Shown: positions 44,962-57,654 of the stretch, one piece after another
How positions within the stretch are numbered: position 1 is the first letter of the stretch
Layout: each line of letters begins with the position of its first letter
Assembly: GCA_019614645.1 (NCBI GenBank)
Contig: JABWDB010000048.1
Coordinates: 1,046,001 to 1,110,000 of the forward strand
Origin: Stratiolaelaps scimitus
Taxonomy: Eukaryota > Arthropoda > Arachnida > Mesostigmata > Laelapidae
DNA: 64,000 nucleotides
Reading direction: 5' to 3'
Made by a program: the position numbers and the translations under genes
The notes under the pieces: model-generated
Told to the model about the DNA's origin: nothing
What the model saw: only the letters and a program-made list of their open reading frames with translations
Database searches by the model: none

Positions 44962-46850
44962 AAGCCGCTGGATGGTGGTGGCCATAGCTGCTGCGGCTGC
45001 TGACACCAGCGAGAAAGCTGGCCAGGCCCCGTAAGGCACTCCTACCGCCGCAAGGCCTTAGCACAGGAACAGCAGGAGCAGTAGGACCAGCATAGTGACG
45101 CTGTCGAACACAAAGTTCGGAAGTACCCGCCGCGTCGTTACGGAAGCGCCCACTCGCTCACTTGCATACAAACATAGATAGTTCCCTACGTTCAGATGAG
45201 CCCGGCCATCGCTTCGATGGGCTCCGTAACCAGCAGGTAGTCGATCAGAGAATCAGACAGCCAGCGACTCCTATATACATGTGTGTGAGTAAGTAAAAGC
45301 TTTGAGTGGTACGCGTGCTTGTACCAGATGCCTCTGACAGAAGCGAATCTCTCTCTCTGTCTCTCTGCCGGCGGCGCGTGTGTGTGCACGTCTGTATCTG
45401 TGCGAGTTCCATGTGGACAGTTCAGGATTGTATTCGACCCGATTGGATTTGACGAGAAACTCGCCGAGACGTCAATTGATCTCGACGTTCGTGAGCTCCC
45501 GCTACCCGTAGATAGTCCGACTGGCAAGGCTCGGCGCCACCCACCCCGAGAGGCAGTGTGATATTGACGGCGGGCAAACCCGCCAGCGGGTACCACTCGA
45601 ACGCAAACGACGGGCCAAGCCAAGCGCAGAACTATAGCGCAGTGCACAATCATCGTGGATAACGTCCCGGGAGCATCCCACACGAAGGCACCATCCGACA
45701 GATATCCGGATCGGGCGAATCGCGGTCGTCGCCGGCCGAATCTCCGGATCAATTGGCCGATCGATCAGTTGACGGGAGACGGAATCACCTAGAAGTGCAG
45801 GCTGGTCGATGTCTCTGACTCAGGTTCTCAAGTGCTCTCCGCGAGTGGCACATGAAATAGGCCAGTGGCACTATCTATACACATACCCTGAGCTAACTAA
45901 ACAATACGCAAAGGAGCAGTGGATAGAGAGATCGATCCGAATCGAACAAGGACACCGGCGATCAGCCACCCACCGAGCAACCCGGTGACAAAACGCCACG
46001 GCACCAATCCACCAGCTTAGCGATAGTTAGTGTCAGTGTTTGTTCGTGGCCAATTCAAGCGTTATCGCTTTTTTACCCAGATATCCAGTGTTGGTGGGGG
46101 ACAGCGAGCTTAGACTAGCTGTCCGCAATAACAGAGGAACAATATTCAGAAGTGGAACCAGCAGCAGCAGCAGCAGCCGCAACAACAACAGCAACTGTCA
46201 AACCCGAATGGCAAAACGACCACGGCACAAAGCCAAAGGGCTTGCAACGGTTACCGGCTGCGTTGACAGTAGTAGAGAAGATCAGAGCGCGCGCGAATCC
46301 GCTTTGACGGGTGCTGACGCAGAGGTTGCTAGATGATGCCGCTGTCGACTGAGATCTTCTACCAGCAGCAACAACAGCAGCAGCAGCAACAACAGAAGCG
46401 AGCAAGGATACGTTGTCATTGTTGCTGTTATTAGTATTCACGCTCAAACGCAAAGATTACTGTTGTGTCCGAACCGCAAAAAAACATCGAGCCGTAGCAG
46501 CAGTCATAGTATTGAGCAGGCTTTTAATGAAAAGCTCGCGAAGCAGTGAAATTCTCAGTGGGTGCCTGCCACCCGATAGCGAGTCAATGGGAGACAGTGT
46601 AGTGGTTCTTCTCGCTTTATAGTGCTGTGTGCAGCCCCCGAGCTAGCTGCAATATATATTTTGGATACCAGCTGTGTGGAGATATACATATATATACATA
46701 TATATATATATGCATATTTATATGTATTAGACGAGTTACAAGTGTGAGTGTTCCGAGGATATACGAGTGGATAACGCAATAGACTCATTGTACATCGTGT
46801 GACAGATAGTGAGAGCACTGTAGAAAGTCGGTTAGAAATAAATCGAAGAA

Positions 46851-46925
46851 ATGCCACCTGTCAACGGGAATAACTCTCAGTGTGTGTCGTGTGCAACCAG
46901 CACAGCGCACATGGAGATCAGCTAA
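46851..46925 (+). other. Upstream ORF in the yurt leader (24 codons)
   Basis: An ATG in favourable context (gaagaaATGc) opens a 24-codon frame that ends in TAA 125 bp before the yurt ATG. The peptide resembles no family I know. If the leader is transcribed, this uORF could lower translation of the main frame; that role is inference only. Confidence 0.35.
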
Positions 46926-47050
46926 TTGTTGTGATTGTTGATGATGAATTAAATCAGCATTTGTGCACACGACCAAGCGTACATAGTACAATAGCAATAA
47001 TAATAATAATTACTATTATAATTATAATAAGCAAACAAATCAAGGAGAGC

Positions 47051-49507
47051 ATGCTACGCTACATTAGCAAACGCTGGGCGAAGGGTGCCGATACACAGCA
47101 TACAACGGTATCGGACACTGGCCATTATCTGCTGTGCAAGATCGTCCTGCTCGATGGAGCTGATCTTGCCATTGAGATACCGAAGAAGGCGCTTGGGGAG
47201 ACCCTGCTTGATCAGACGTTCTACAATATGGACCTCATCGAGAAGGACTATTTCGGTTTGCAGTTCGCCGATTCGTTCAGCGTACTGCACTGGCTAGATC
47301 CGACGAAGGGCGTCCGCAAGCAGAACTCGATTGGTCCACCATATACGTTTCATATGCGGGTGAAGTTCTACTCGCCCGAGCCGACGCTGCTTCGCGAGGA
47401 GCTCACGCGATATCTGTTCTTCCTGCAGCTCAAGCAGGACGTCCTGCACGGCCGGCTGCCGTGTCCATACGACGTCATGGTGGAGTTGGCTGGCTTTGCC
47501 CTGCAGTCCGAGCTGGGCGACTATGAGAGCCGAACGCACACGGCCGAAGTCATCTCCGAGTTTCGCTTCTGTCCTGAGCAGAGTGAGCAGATGGAGATTG
47601 ACATTCTGGCCGCTTTCCGGCGACTCCGTGGCCAAACACCAGCTCAGGCCGAACTCAGCTATTTGAGCAAGGCCAAATGGCTGGAACTGTACGGTGTCGA
47701 TATGCACACGGTTCTCGGTAAGGACGGTTATAGCTATTCGCTAGGACTGACCCCTACCGGCATCCTCGTCTTCGAGAGCAAGACCAAGATCGGCCTGTTC
47801 TTCTGGCCAAAGATCACCCGCCTCGAGTTCAAAAGCAAGAAGCTGACGCTGGTCGTCGTCGAGGACGACGACGATGGCCATGAACAGGAGCACACGTTCG
47901 TGTTTCGCCTATTCAACCCGAAGGCTGCCAAGCACCTGTGGAAGTGCGCGATCGAGCACCATACGTTCTTCCGGCTGAAGGCTCCCCCGCAACAGTCGGC
48001 CCTGAAGCAGAATCTGTTCCGAATGGGTTCGCGGTTCCGGTACTCCGGTAAGACGGAGTTCCAGGCAACCGCTCGTGGCCGACCCCGTCGCACGGTGCAG
48101 TTCGAGAGGCGGCCCTCGCAGCGCTTCTCGCGGCGCCAGTCCCAGCGGACGGCAAAGGACACCGGCTCTGCCGGCGGCAATGACACAAGCAAGGACAGCT
48201 ATAGTAGCTCGCAACAGCGCTACAGGCTACGAGGGGACGCCGGCAGTTGCAGTAGCGGAGTTGGCGGGGGCGACAATTCGGTGGTCGATATGAACCGCAC
48301 GCTGGCCAGTCTCGCCGACCCTGAGGATATGGATCTGGTTTCGAGCGATTCGTCGACAGACAGCGAGGACGATGTCGCTGATAGCCCATCGCTGCGTATC
48401 GCTCCCGGGCTCCTCATCGTCAATGACAACCAGAACAACAACAACAACAACAACAGCTCGAATCAACACGATCACAAAGGGGTTGACCTCAACGGCTACA
48501 TCCTACATCCCTCTCATGTTAGTGGCGCTGGTGGTGGTAACGCTACGAGAAGGACAATGCCTGTGGTGTCAACGACAAGGCTACAAGGGAGCACGATTCA
48601 GGATCAGGATAACAACAACAATAACAACAAGGATAAGACAGGCAGCAGTAACAACCATGTCAACACCGACATGCTAGCTCCCCCTGTGGCTCGTCCTGTC
48701 TCTGCACCTATGGCCGTTGTCCCCAATCGAACAGGAGGTGGTCCCCAAGCTCGGCTGACTCCCTCGCTGACAAACGGGACGAGACACCAGCGGGTTATAG
48801 CCGGTGATGGCCGCGATAGCAGTCGCAACGCTGCTGCCGGTCATGTTGAAGTGAAAAACAATCTGAAAGCTGTGGACAGTCAATGGCCGCCTCTTGTCAA
48901 CCGCATCAACAACATCAGCAGCAGCAGCAGCAATGGACGACTCTTGTCTTCATTGCCCCCCTTGACAATACAATCACCTGTGCAGCAGACAACGAACGCC
49001 AAATCCGAGCCGGCCATTGGGAGCACAGTTGGTGGCAGGGATCAATCGGCTACCGGCACGTGTCCAATTGGCGATGCAGAGTCGACGTCACCCCAGTCGA
49101 CGTTTCCGTCAGCGGGGTCGCCCCTCGAAACGCCGAACACGTCAGGACCGGCGAACGCCGAGGCCTTACGGCAGGCTGCGCAGCTTCGAAAGTTCGACGA
49201 GGTTCGAACCGATATCCGCGTATTCTGTCGAACCAAAGAGCGGCCATCGGTGACGTCGGAAATCCAGCATCGCCTAATCGACGCCACAGGAAGGCCCCGA
49301 TACGAGCTGCGTTCCGTTAGCAGGACCGGATCGCTGGGAAGCGATTCTTCGTCCGGAGCTCAGGGAACGTCACCGTGTTCCTCGCTTGGCAGGGTATCGC
49401 CCTTTTCGCCAATTACCCCACTGCCACCATCACCACATTCGGGACATCCTGGTGGCCCGTCCAGGACGACGAGTCCGCTCCGCCACATGATCAGCACCGA
49501 ACTTTAG
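47051..49507 (+). CDS. yrt: Yurt/EPB41L5-family FERM-domain protein (818 aa)
   Basis: This membrane-cytoskeleton scaffold belongs to the family of Drosophila Yurt and vertebrate EPB41L5, which binds Crumbs and limits apical membrane growth in epithelia (family knowledge). The start is the ATG at 47051. Upstream in-frame codons back to 46880 give a non-conserved Ile-rich stretch, whereas homology begins about residue 25. The FERM N-lobe is at about 26-108, including [12 protein letters not shown] and the WLDPTK region. The F2 lobe is at about 112-212, with [17 protein letters not shown] and RGQTPAQAE. The F3 lobe is at about 215-310, with [13 protein letters not shown] and [18 protein letters not shown]-adjacent basic segment (about 325-366, with [12 protein letters not shown] and [12 protein letters not shown]) matches the region targeted by aPKC in the family. 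Residues 370-818 are low complexity with Asn runs, and the protein ends in STEL. The FERM region aligns to the family without interruption in a single exon. A retrocopy is possible, but the frame is intact. Confidence 0.95.
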   Translation: MLRYISKRWAKGADTQHTTVSDTGHYLLCKIVLLDGADLAIEIPKKALGETLLDQTFYNMDLIEKDYFGLQFADSFSVLHWLDPTKGVRKQNSIGPPYTFHMRVKFYSPEPTLLREELTRYLFFLQLKQDVLHGRLPCPYDVMVELAGFALQSELGDYESRTHTAEVISEFRFCPEQSEQMEIDILAAFRRLRGQTPAQAELSYLSKAKWLELYGVDMHTVLGKDGYSYSLGLTPTGILVFESKTKIGLFFWPKITRLEFKSKKLTLVVVEDDDDGHEQEHTFVFRLFNPKAAKHLWKCAIEHHTFFRLKAPPQQSALKQNLFRMGSRFRYSGKTEFQATARGRPRRTVQFERRPSQRFSRRQSQRTAKDTGSAGGNDTSKDSYSSSQQRYRLRGDAGSCSSGVGGGDNSVVDMNRTLASLADPEDMDLVSSDSSTDSEDDVADSPSLRIAPGLLIVNDNQNNNNNNNSSNQHDHKGVDLNGYILHPSHVSGAGGGNATRRTMPVVSTTRLQGSTIQDQDNNNNNNKDKTGSSNNHVNTDMLAPPVARPVSAPMAVVPNRTGGGPQARLTPSLTNGTRHQRVIAGDGRDSSRNAAAGHVEVKNNLKAVDSQWPPLVNRINNISSSSSNGRLLSSLPPLTIQSPVQQTTNAKSEPAIGSTVGGRDQSATGTCPIGDAESTSPQSTFPSAGSPLETPNTSGPANAEALRQAAQLRKFDEVRTDIRVFCRTKERPSVTSEIQHRLIDATGRPRYELRSVSRTGSLGSDSSSGAQGTSPCSSLGRVSPFSPITPLPPSPHSGHPGGPSRTTSPLRHMISTEL

Positions 49508-50346
49508 GACACATTCGAGTTCTCCTTCTCGCCCACGGCATACTCCTGGTGGTGTGTCCTCCTGCAATCATCAAGACTGACGAAGATCACAAACGCAACG
49601 CGGAAACAACGGCCAGCCACTTTGGCGGTGGCAAGCGCCGAATGATTCTGCTCGATGCCGAAAAAATGCTGCGGGAGATACTGGTGATGTTATTTTTATT
49701 TATTTATCGTCGATCACTGCGAGTCAAAGGGGGGTTTCTAAAGCAGAAGATACCTGAGCCAGAGGCACAACGGCAACACACACCAAAACGAATCCCATCT
49801 TGATATATAATACATATATATATATGTGCCAATATTGTGATATTTCAGGACAAGTATTACATATATATATATATATATGTGTGTATGATGTGAGAGACAT
49901 CAACTTGTCAAGTAGGATTACAAACTAATCGACTATTGGCTGTACTGGACGATACAGTCAGAAATAAGCGATATCGCAAGAATCGGATCAAAGTCGATCG
50001 TCGGCAGAGCACGATGAGCTGAAGCTAAATCTGACCGATCGAAGAGAGCTGACAGTATTTATCATGAAACATTCAGACAATTCATGTTGAGCAACAGCAG
50101 CAACAATAAGAATAATAACATGCGCGAAATCGATGAACTAATGTGTAAATATACAGTAACGAACTGTACGGACTGTTTTCGTACTTAAATCGTGGTTAAA
50201 TGATATTCATTGAGTGTCTTTTTTTCGTCGGTGTCACGTTCTACAAGCTGTAGATTAATGGACTATCATATTTAGCGGTTAGGTAGCTATAACCTAGCGA
50301 GGACTTATAACGCAAATGGATAATAATAATAATAATAATAATAATA

Positions 50347-50393
<47 letters not shown>

Positions 50394-50431
50394 TAATAAT
50401 AATAATAATTATTATTATTATTAATAATGAA
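49508..50431 (+). other. Probable yurt 3' untranslated region
   Basis: AT-rich sequence directly follows the TAG stop, with short (TA)n tracts at 49821-49835 and 49860-49880 and a TAA microsatellite at the end. No canonical AATAAA is evident here, so the transcript end is undetermined. Confidence 0.4.
50321..50431. repeat. (TAA)n microsatellite
   Basis: About 110 bp of near-pure TAA repeats, turning into ATT near the end, so the tract contains an inverted TAA/TTA segment able to fold back. Confidence 0.95.
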
Positions 50432-51339
50432 AAAAACAACTGCATTTACATTTTGTTGAACTAATCGAAAGTGTAACTTACCTAAAGAACAATTAGTGCT
50501 TTCGAATATATTGAACATGATTTCGAACAACAGCAGGCTCTGTGCGCCATAGTCATCTCTCGGTCATTTAATTATTGTAGTATAAAAATGGAATATCAAG
50601 CTCATGATAGCTAGGTCATCTGTTACATTTTGTCACTACATAGTTACAAAATAGATTTAAACCTATCGCACGACACTACACAGGTGTCTCCTTGTACCTC
50701 CATGAAAGGCTCGTACAGGTTTCGGGATGACAAGTGCACAATATGACACGTGGGGATCATGAGATTGTGAAGGCCGAGGTAATCGGAACTCTCGTTCTAT
50801 TAAAATCACCTTCATTTTTTTGTCGATTTCACGAGGTGAACGAGAAGATGCATTATGCAGACGAGACTTCACAACGGATTTATGTTCGTCGGATAATGGC
50901 GGGACTCTCACAAACTAAAACCCTGGACCCCTCCCTACCTCCCTCCAACTTCGATTTGGGCCTTGATCGGGAACTGATTTCGTATGAGTTTAGATGTGAG
51001 GAAAAGCATGTTCCACTCAGCTCATTTCTGTTAATTGTCGTTCTCACCTACCCATAATTATTATCTATAAGTCATCGTCTCTCTGTTTGTATTCGATCTG
51101 CATAGCATTGATTGGCTTCATCCGTAATGTCTGGCCCAATGCAATGCCAGCTCAAGAAATTAGCTTCTTTAAGAGCGGAACAGTTGGCTGTACGGTCCAA
51201 AGACAACACCTTCCCACTCGTGTTGGACAGTAGCAAACATGATACTAATACAAACGCTGCCCACGAATTATATGAGAACACATCAAACAGACAGTGGCAA
51301 CAACAATAATACACATGTATTTCGAGCAATAATCGATAA
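50432..51339. other. No gene seen
   Basis: AT-rich downstream DNA; the frame at 50734-51057 is unrecognised. Confidence 0.55.
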
Positions 51340-51525
51340 AAGTTAATTGGTTTATTAACGAAAGTGCAGTTTTTATTTTTCTGCAATGCTTAAGAAGTGC
51401 TCGTCCCTCGATCGATGCCGTTAGGTCGCGGGACAATCACTCGAACCTCGAGCGGCCTCCGAGCCTTTTTTTTGTTCTGTTATACTTACGCCAGAGAACA
51501 TTTAGGCCACCGATCGTCCAACTCC
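51340..51525 (-). mobile_element. SINE-A, diverged copy
   Basis: Minus-strand tail with CTTAAGCATTG and AATAAACCAA, head with AGGTTCGAGTG, and a T-rich interruption. Confidence 0.65.
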
Positions 51526-52003
51526 ATCTCTACCTCGCTCGTGCGCCGAAAATCATAGGTTAATTATTCAGATGACATTTATTAGTCAATTGTTAGTCAA
51601 TTAGTCAAAAGTGGGCGACAATTGTACCACCGCCAAACGTGGAACGCAACATCTGAGAACACACGCACACATACACACATTCGATAATAAGAAATAACGC
51701 TTTTTGTCTCATCGGATAGCAAAATTCTCTATCATTCATTATAATTATCCTCACCGCCACGCCGACGCTTTAGCGGCCCTCCACAATATTATACGCTAGA
51801 TATTCTCGTGTGTGGCTGGTTTGACTAAAAAAAAAAAACTTGCTTGACAAATTTCAAAATTGCTTCCACTGCTGTCATGGCAAACTGTCCCGAATGTCGT
51901 TGTCTGATTGTTGCTTCGGCGTATTTACCGATTCCGATAACCTCTTCATCTTGACAGGCCGCGGTTGTTACGCGAGTCGATGTGAGCAATACGTCTCTGT
52001 AAC

Positions 52004-52008
<5 letters not shown>

Positions 52009-52045
<37 letters not shown>
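52009..52045. repeat. (TA)n microsatellite
   Basis: About 37 bp; a GT tract follows at 52098-52115 and a second TA tract of similar length lies at 52304-52338. Confidence 0.95.
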
Positions 52046-52051
<6 letters not shown>

Positions 52052-52300
52052 GGTTATATCTATAAGTATATGTCGATGTGTATATCTATCGATATATGTG
52101 TGTGTGTGTGTGTGTATATATTTGTTCGACAGACCACAAAAACCCTGACGACACTGTAGGGCTTTGGATCGGCGAGAGACGCCGATCGGACAAACAGTTT
52201 TACCCAATACAACTAGCAAACAAACAGCCAGTCGCATCAGCACGGCATAAAGACAAGCACTCGTGGGCAGACCCACAGTAGCAGCTATTGTATAGCAATA

Positions 52301-52341
<41 letters not shown>

Positions 52342-53470
52342 CGTGTTTGCCACGTGCGCCCGCGGATGTTCGTATCGTATATCCTACGTCGAAGTACCAT
52401 CGGCTAATGCATCTCTGGCTGTGAATCGATGGGGATAAAAAGGTGGGATTTTTACGTGACTTCACTACTTCCACCACCCCACCACACTAGGCACAGTCAT
52501 CATAAACATAGTCCTCATGGTGACTTCGTTAGCGCAGCGATTCATTATTATTGGCCGTTACGCTCGCTCTTTGGAACAAACATCCAACTTAACAGGATCG
52601 TTTCTGGGATCGATATCGAACGTTAGATGTATACAGGAGTTGCCATTGGTGGCAACTTGCACCAAGTCCATTCTCGAGACCTGGCTTCCTGGCGCTCAAC
52701 CGTAATATGACAGTGGCTTTACTGCGGGGAACGTCGCGGGGAGATATACTATACACACACTTCCCTGTGGCCACGGTAGGATTGGGACTTATGATATATT
52801 TCCTCCAGCCTTCCCGGTCAAGTTGGTCTATCCCATAAACGGGACTGCTCATTCAGGTTATCCCAGGAAGGAGGACTGCTCATCCAGGATCCGCTGGCTG
52901 CATCTTCAAGGTGCTTAGTTTTGTCAGGTACTCCTGGGGATCCCGGGCTGACTCACCCGCCAAACTCTGGTCCTTAGGCGATTTGACAGATTTGTACGGC
53001 GTACCTAACAGGCCGAGATCGACAAGCTGGCTTTAACGCGCATGCCCCGCGATCACGGATCGTTACAGGGACAAGGGCTAGCCCCTAGAAGTTCGTCTAT
53101 GAAGTTTACCATTGTTGTTTGATCCGAATGAGACAACATCTATTGTTTCAAATATATGATCTCTAAAGAAGTCGCTCTCAAATTGACGAGTGCGCACTGC
53201 GGATATACACGAGAGTCATCGAACGAAGGTCGGATGAACACCGAGCTCTCGTTCGGGGTCAGAGGTAGAGCACAGAGCACGACAGCCCGAATCTAGAACC
53301 AACTGCTGAAAACAAATCCTCGCCGACGCCAACTTCCCTTCGATCACGGAAAAAATAATGACCATTATCATATCTCTCAACAAAAGTGGTTACAGACGAA
53401 CGCCGCCACAGCTTTCAACGACTAGCCCGACCTGTGCGTAATTGAACTGACGTCAGGAAAATTCATTAAT

Positions 53471-53472
<2 letters not shown>

Positions 53473-53502
<30 letters not shown>
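53473..53502. repeat. (TA)n microsatellite
   Basis: TA tract with an ACATA interruption just upstream. Confidence 0.9.
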
Positions 53503-54978
53503 ACACTCCTGTGCGGCTATGTATGTTACATCCCTGGAAATATCATCGCAGCCATGCGATGATACCCGCCGTCGTTAGGGGGAGTTGACGACGCTGGTCG
53601 GCGGTATCAGCTATCAGCAATTATAACCCGCGCAACGATCGGCTCACACCATCAGCCATCCCCGGGTCGAGATGGATGAATCTCCAACAAGCCATCACTC
53701 CCCCGGGTACCACAACGCCACCACCAGTTTCACCGATACCCACATGCATACAGATAGACAGATTGATTGATACGACCGTACGAACGTATACGTGTATAAA
53801 GCTGCTGAAACAGCTCTCCTCGCTACAGCTATGTCGTTCCGATCAGCCCCCCGCCCCACCACCCCCCGGGGGTGGTAGGAGGTAACGATCAGACAAGCAA
53901 CTCAACTCGTCCATTGGCCCCGCCGCGTCGAAACGCTGGGGAGAGTTAATCTGACGTGTTTTCTTTTTACGTTGTTACCGTTGTCGTCCCTGCATCCCCG
54001 CCGTGGTCGTCATCGTTGTGTGATGGTGATCGCAGTCGCTACGAGCTGCTGCTGCTGCTGCTCTTCGAAGGTTTGAAGGTATCCGGTGATGCCAGCGTGT
54101 GTTGGTTGTACGAGCGAGCGCCGCGTATTGCCGCCGCGCGCGATCTGTACAGACGTGAGTGTCGATCTTCTCGCAGCATGCGACTATGACTATGAAATGT
54201 GCGTGGATATATAGTTCTCGAACGCTGTTCCGGCCACCGACGCAAACCCTGCCGCTAGAAGAGCTGCCACAGGATTCGTGCGTGTGCCAATCGGCCATTG
54301 CCGATTGGGAAGAACGTGCTTGTGGTAGCGGTACATGGTCCCCATACGTCGAGAATGATTGTACCGTTTCAGCCACACAGTTGACCGCGGCTCCTGCAGC
54401 ATCAGATCGGCGGTGGTGATTAGTTGTTGCACGGAGGCTGATTAGCAGACCTGGGAGATAAATGCAGGGAGACAATCAATCGGTAATCGGTAATCTGACT
54501 AGTTAATTGGTAATGGTTTTCCATGCGGTTATGGAAAGTTGTTGTTATCTCCGTAAGAAACGTAAAAAACGAACGAGAAACATACCGACGAAAAGCGATG
54601 GAAAAAGCTGTTGCCGGGTCGGGCTGCGCGAACCGACCGACCGGGGTCGCTAATCGATCGAGTGAAAATTCAGCGGACGCAAATTCTGCGGCCGGAGGCG
54701 ACGGCTGTGTTTCGTCGATTTCATAACTGGCCTGATGTGATCACTGATATTGTCGTGTTAGCTTAGCCGGGGTGGAGGGCGTCGAAGAGGTTGAATAATT
54801 AAATTCAAAGCCGAATTTTTTTGGGGTAGCACACGAAGTTTGAGTACAGGACAGGCAACCAGTTGGGGAAAGCTCATATGTAAATAACATTCGTAGGTAC
54901 ATACTGTTAGATAGGTACATAATTAATTTCGGCCATTGTTGAGCTTTCGTGTATAGGTTTTACTAACACGAAATCCTT

Positions 54979-55023
54979 GGATCCCGAGGATTGGGTCTCG
55001 AGGATCCCGAGGATTGAGTCTGA
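54979..55023. repeat. 23-bp tandem duplication
   Basis: Two units starting GGATCCCGAGGATTGRGTCT. Confidence 0.85.
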
Positions 55024-55104
55024 AGAGGACGAAACTCATTTACCGCAGTATCAGATAGAGCCTGTCGAAAATGGTTTTAGTCCAAGGAACAATCCGACGA
55101 GACC

Positions 55105-55214
55105 TGCTCCGGCAGGTTCGAGCCCTGCCGTGTGATGACATAAAAGAGAGCTTAAGCATTGTAAAATTGCACCTCCTTTAATAAACCAATAAACCTTTAC
55201 CTTTTTACCTTTAC
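55105..55214 (+). mobile_element. SINE-A, 5'-truncated copy
   Basis: B box GGTTCGAGCCC, GATGACATAAAAGAGAGCTT and a tail with AATAAACCAATAAACC ending in repeated CTTTACC. It is followed directly by a SINE-B copy. Confidence 0.75.
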
Positions 55215-55215
55215 C

Positions 55216-55432
55216 TGGTGAATCACGTGGGACTATGGGGGAAGTGATGCTCTCATATGCGCCTTTAAATCGGAGGAGACACGTACATAGGTGCACGGAT
55301 TCGATTCCCACTCAGGCCCATTTGCAAATTAAGGGGTCCGTCTTATGAAGTGTGCAGTGCTGAAAGCAGTAGTACAGTGGATGTTAAACTTGGCCGAGGA
55401 TCATCCCGAAAGATGTACTTTAGTCACGTGAG
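55216..55432 (+). mobile_element. SINE-B copy following SINE-A
   Basis: CGGAGGAGACACGTACATAG, GGATTCGATTCCC (B box), AAGGGGTCCGTCTTATGAAG, GAAAGCAGTAGTACAGTGGA and CCCGAAAGATGTACTTTAGT. Confidence 0.75.
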
Positions 55433-57654
55433 ACAGAAGACGACGAGTTGACTGGATCGCCCTCGCAACGAGATGCGGCGAATCCGTGCGATGAGCCGTA
55501 GGATCGGATTCGACGCTTTGCAGATGGGCGAGAGTCATATAAGGGAGGGACACCATACATTTGACTCTTTCAAAGGCGACCTGTAATTCAACCTGCGTTT
55601 AAGCGTTTAAACCGTTTTCAAGATCAAGCTGGAAGTAATCGCTACTTCCTCGGACTTATCTACATGAATATTGTCGTCTCACCTAAGACTTACATTGAGG
55701 AAATATTGCCTCTCATAGTCGAATGGCAGCTGTAGCCGCGGTATACCGGTGGCAGTAAATCTCTCAAATACTGACACCGACTAGTTCTAATCTGAATGGC
55801 TAGATATGGCATAATCCCGGTTGACGATGTCATAAATGTGAAATTTTTTTACGTCGGAAAACTTTTGATAACCTTTGAAGTAAGGCTTCATAGACAGGTG
55901 AAAATTTGACCTCTGTTGTTACTTGAGCCTCTTGCCGACATGTAGCTCAGCTCTGGTTCGGTTTCTGAGGACAGATCTGGATTTAGATGCTGAAACATCG
56001 GATCGTGCTGAAAATCAGAGATCACTTAGCTCTTGCTTAGATCAAATGTTTGTGGAACAGTCTCGAATTTCGTCCACCACGTCACTTACTTAAGTTCTAA
56101 TGGAAACATTGAAAAGCATCAATCAGAAAAATACCAAGTAAGTCGCCCACAAATTGACTCGAGCGCAAATGAAAACACGTGTAGCATATTCTATAATGTA
56201 GCCTGCAACACCCTGTAATCGTTCGCCCCCACCCGAGTAGATTTCCACAGCTGTAATTGTGCGCCGACATCACACCGATCTCACATCTCCCATCACTTCT
56301 CCGGCGTCAATAGTATTCATCTCCGTGACGAGCGGACAGGTGGCGAACGGAACAATTGCGATAGCCGCCACATACACGTTTCCTTCAGTGGCGATTAGAA
56401 TATATATATTATACATATATATATATGTGTATATACGCCTCACATGGTCGGACACATGTATAGGTATCATTTCACACACGATGAACAGTACCCATATAGC
56501 AGGTAGCACACGCGCACATACTAGTATATATATATATATATATGTCTACATAGACGACGTCGTCGACGACGACCCTGTGGGGCCCCGACCACTTAAATGA
56601 TATTTGGAAGGTCGCTTCCCTTCGCAGCGTTTTGTGCGCTTAGCTTCAGAGCAGGGCGCAATGCTCACGTCCTCGGCTGGTCACTGCCGGCACGTACATG
56701 TTGAACTACTACGACAATGGCTACTATTACTACTGGGCGTGAGCCAAGTCGGCGAGACACGCAGAGCTGACCAGACACATCGTCCGACCTCATGACCCCC
56801 CCCCCCCAGCTACCCCCCGCTCCCCCCAAGAACAAACACGAACAAGTAGCGAACACAACGGCGAAAATGCACCCCGGCGACAATACACAACAGACACTTT
56901 GAAGAAACCCCTCCCTTGATGGGTCCAAGATAATCGCCCGAACCCTCATGATCACGGAAGGAAGCGCCAGCGATCTGATGACGACGGGTGCGCAACAGTG
57001 CTCGCGACGCCGATAGAGAATATCGTCGAGGATTTGGCTGGGATTGCACGCGATTAATGAAAACATTACCTCACGCGTGAACGGGGCCCCATCCAACAAC
57101 AATTGCAGCAGCAGTAACAACGCTCATGATGATGATGCTGATTAGGATGATGATGATATTGTTGATAATGGTAACATAAACACTTGAGGGCTGATGGCTC
57201 GGTTGTCTTCGCGGCTGACAGCTGAGGAAGGCTGCTGGTCTTCGCGATGCTACTTCGGCCCGATGCCCGGTCTTCACCTTCGACCTTCAGCAGCAACTAT
57301 TGAAAAGTGGCCCTCACTTTCGGTCTGTGATCCAGCGACCTCAAACGCCACCGCCGCCACCGCCGCCACCGTCTCCCAAAGCCAACTATCAACAAGACGG
57401 AACGAATTCTCTCCCTATATTCCCTTGCTGTGTGGCTGCTGCCAGTAGACCGTCCACCGGCCTGAGTCGTTACCTGCTTGATCAAATGGATGATGCATGG
57501 ATGAATTGGCTGGGATATATACATAGAGGGATCATAGTGTAATACTATCATGTATCCTGTATCATCGTCGTTCAGGCAGCATTCACTGCAGTTGCAGCTA
57601 CCAGCAGCAGTTTTGGTACTACCGCTCTGCTGTGGCGACTACGAGGCGGTAGCA
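55433..57654. other. No confident gene
   Basis: Short broken frames at 55.7-56.2 kb, TA tracts near 56400-56430 and 56523-56543, a C13 run at 56796-56809, and ATG/CCG-rich simple sequence at 57.1-57.4 kb. Confidence 0.5.

Larger units (their letters stand above)
43900..47050 (+). promoter_or_regulatory. Putative promoter and 5' leader of the yurt gene
   Basis: This is a GC-richer block between AT-rich repeat DNA and the yurt start codon. It holds CGG-type low complexity at 44425-44500, CAG/CAA tracts at 46160-46200 and 46365-46400, and a (TA)n tract at 44931-44957. A consensus donor (GGTAAGT, intron starting 44525) and a pyrimidine-led acceptor (cttttttacccag, ending 46080) could delimit a 1.56-kb leader intron. 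The frame at 45319-45561 ends in a coding-like stretch but matches no family I know. No TATA box is convincing. The assignment rests on position only. Confidence 0.4.
51526..55104. other. No confident gene
   Basis: TA and GT microsatellites, GC-richer DNA near 53.6-54.7 kb with a CTG run at 54047-54062, and the tandem duplication at 54979-55023. Confidence 0.5.

Noticed and set aside
45319..45561. Coding-like plus-strand frame ending near FDPIGFDEKLAETSIDLDVR
   Set aside because: No family is recognised and there are no clear splice sites at its ends; it lies in the proposed leader intron.
46880..47050. 57 extra N-terminal codons before the yurt start
   Set aside because: They consist of an Ile-rich reading of an AATAATAAT tract with no similarity to the family; the ATG at 47051 fits the usual short N-terminal extension.
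55680..56220. Broken frames with segments such as PVDDVINVKFF and KLLITFEVRLHRQ
   Set aside because: They loosely recall retrotransposon gag-like proteins, but stops are frequent and no zinc knuckle or longer match is present.
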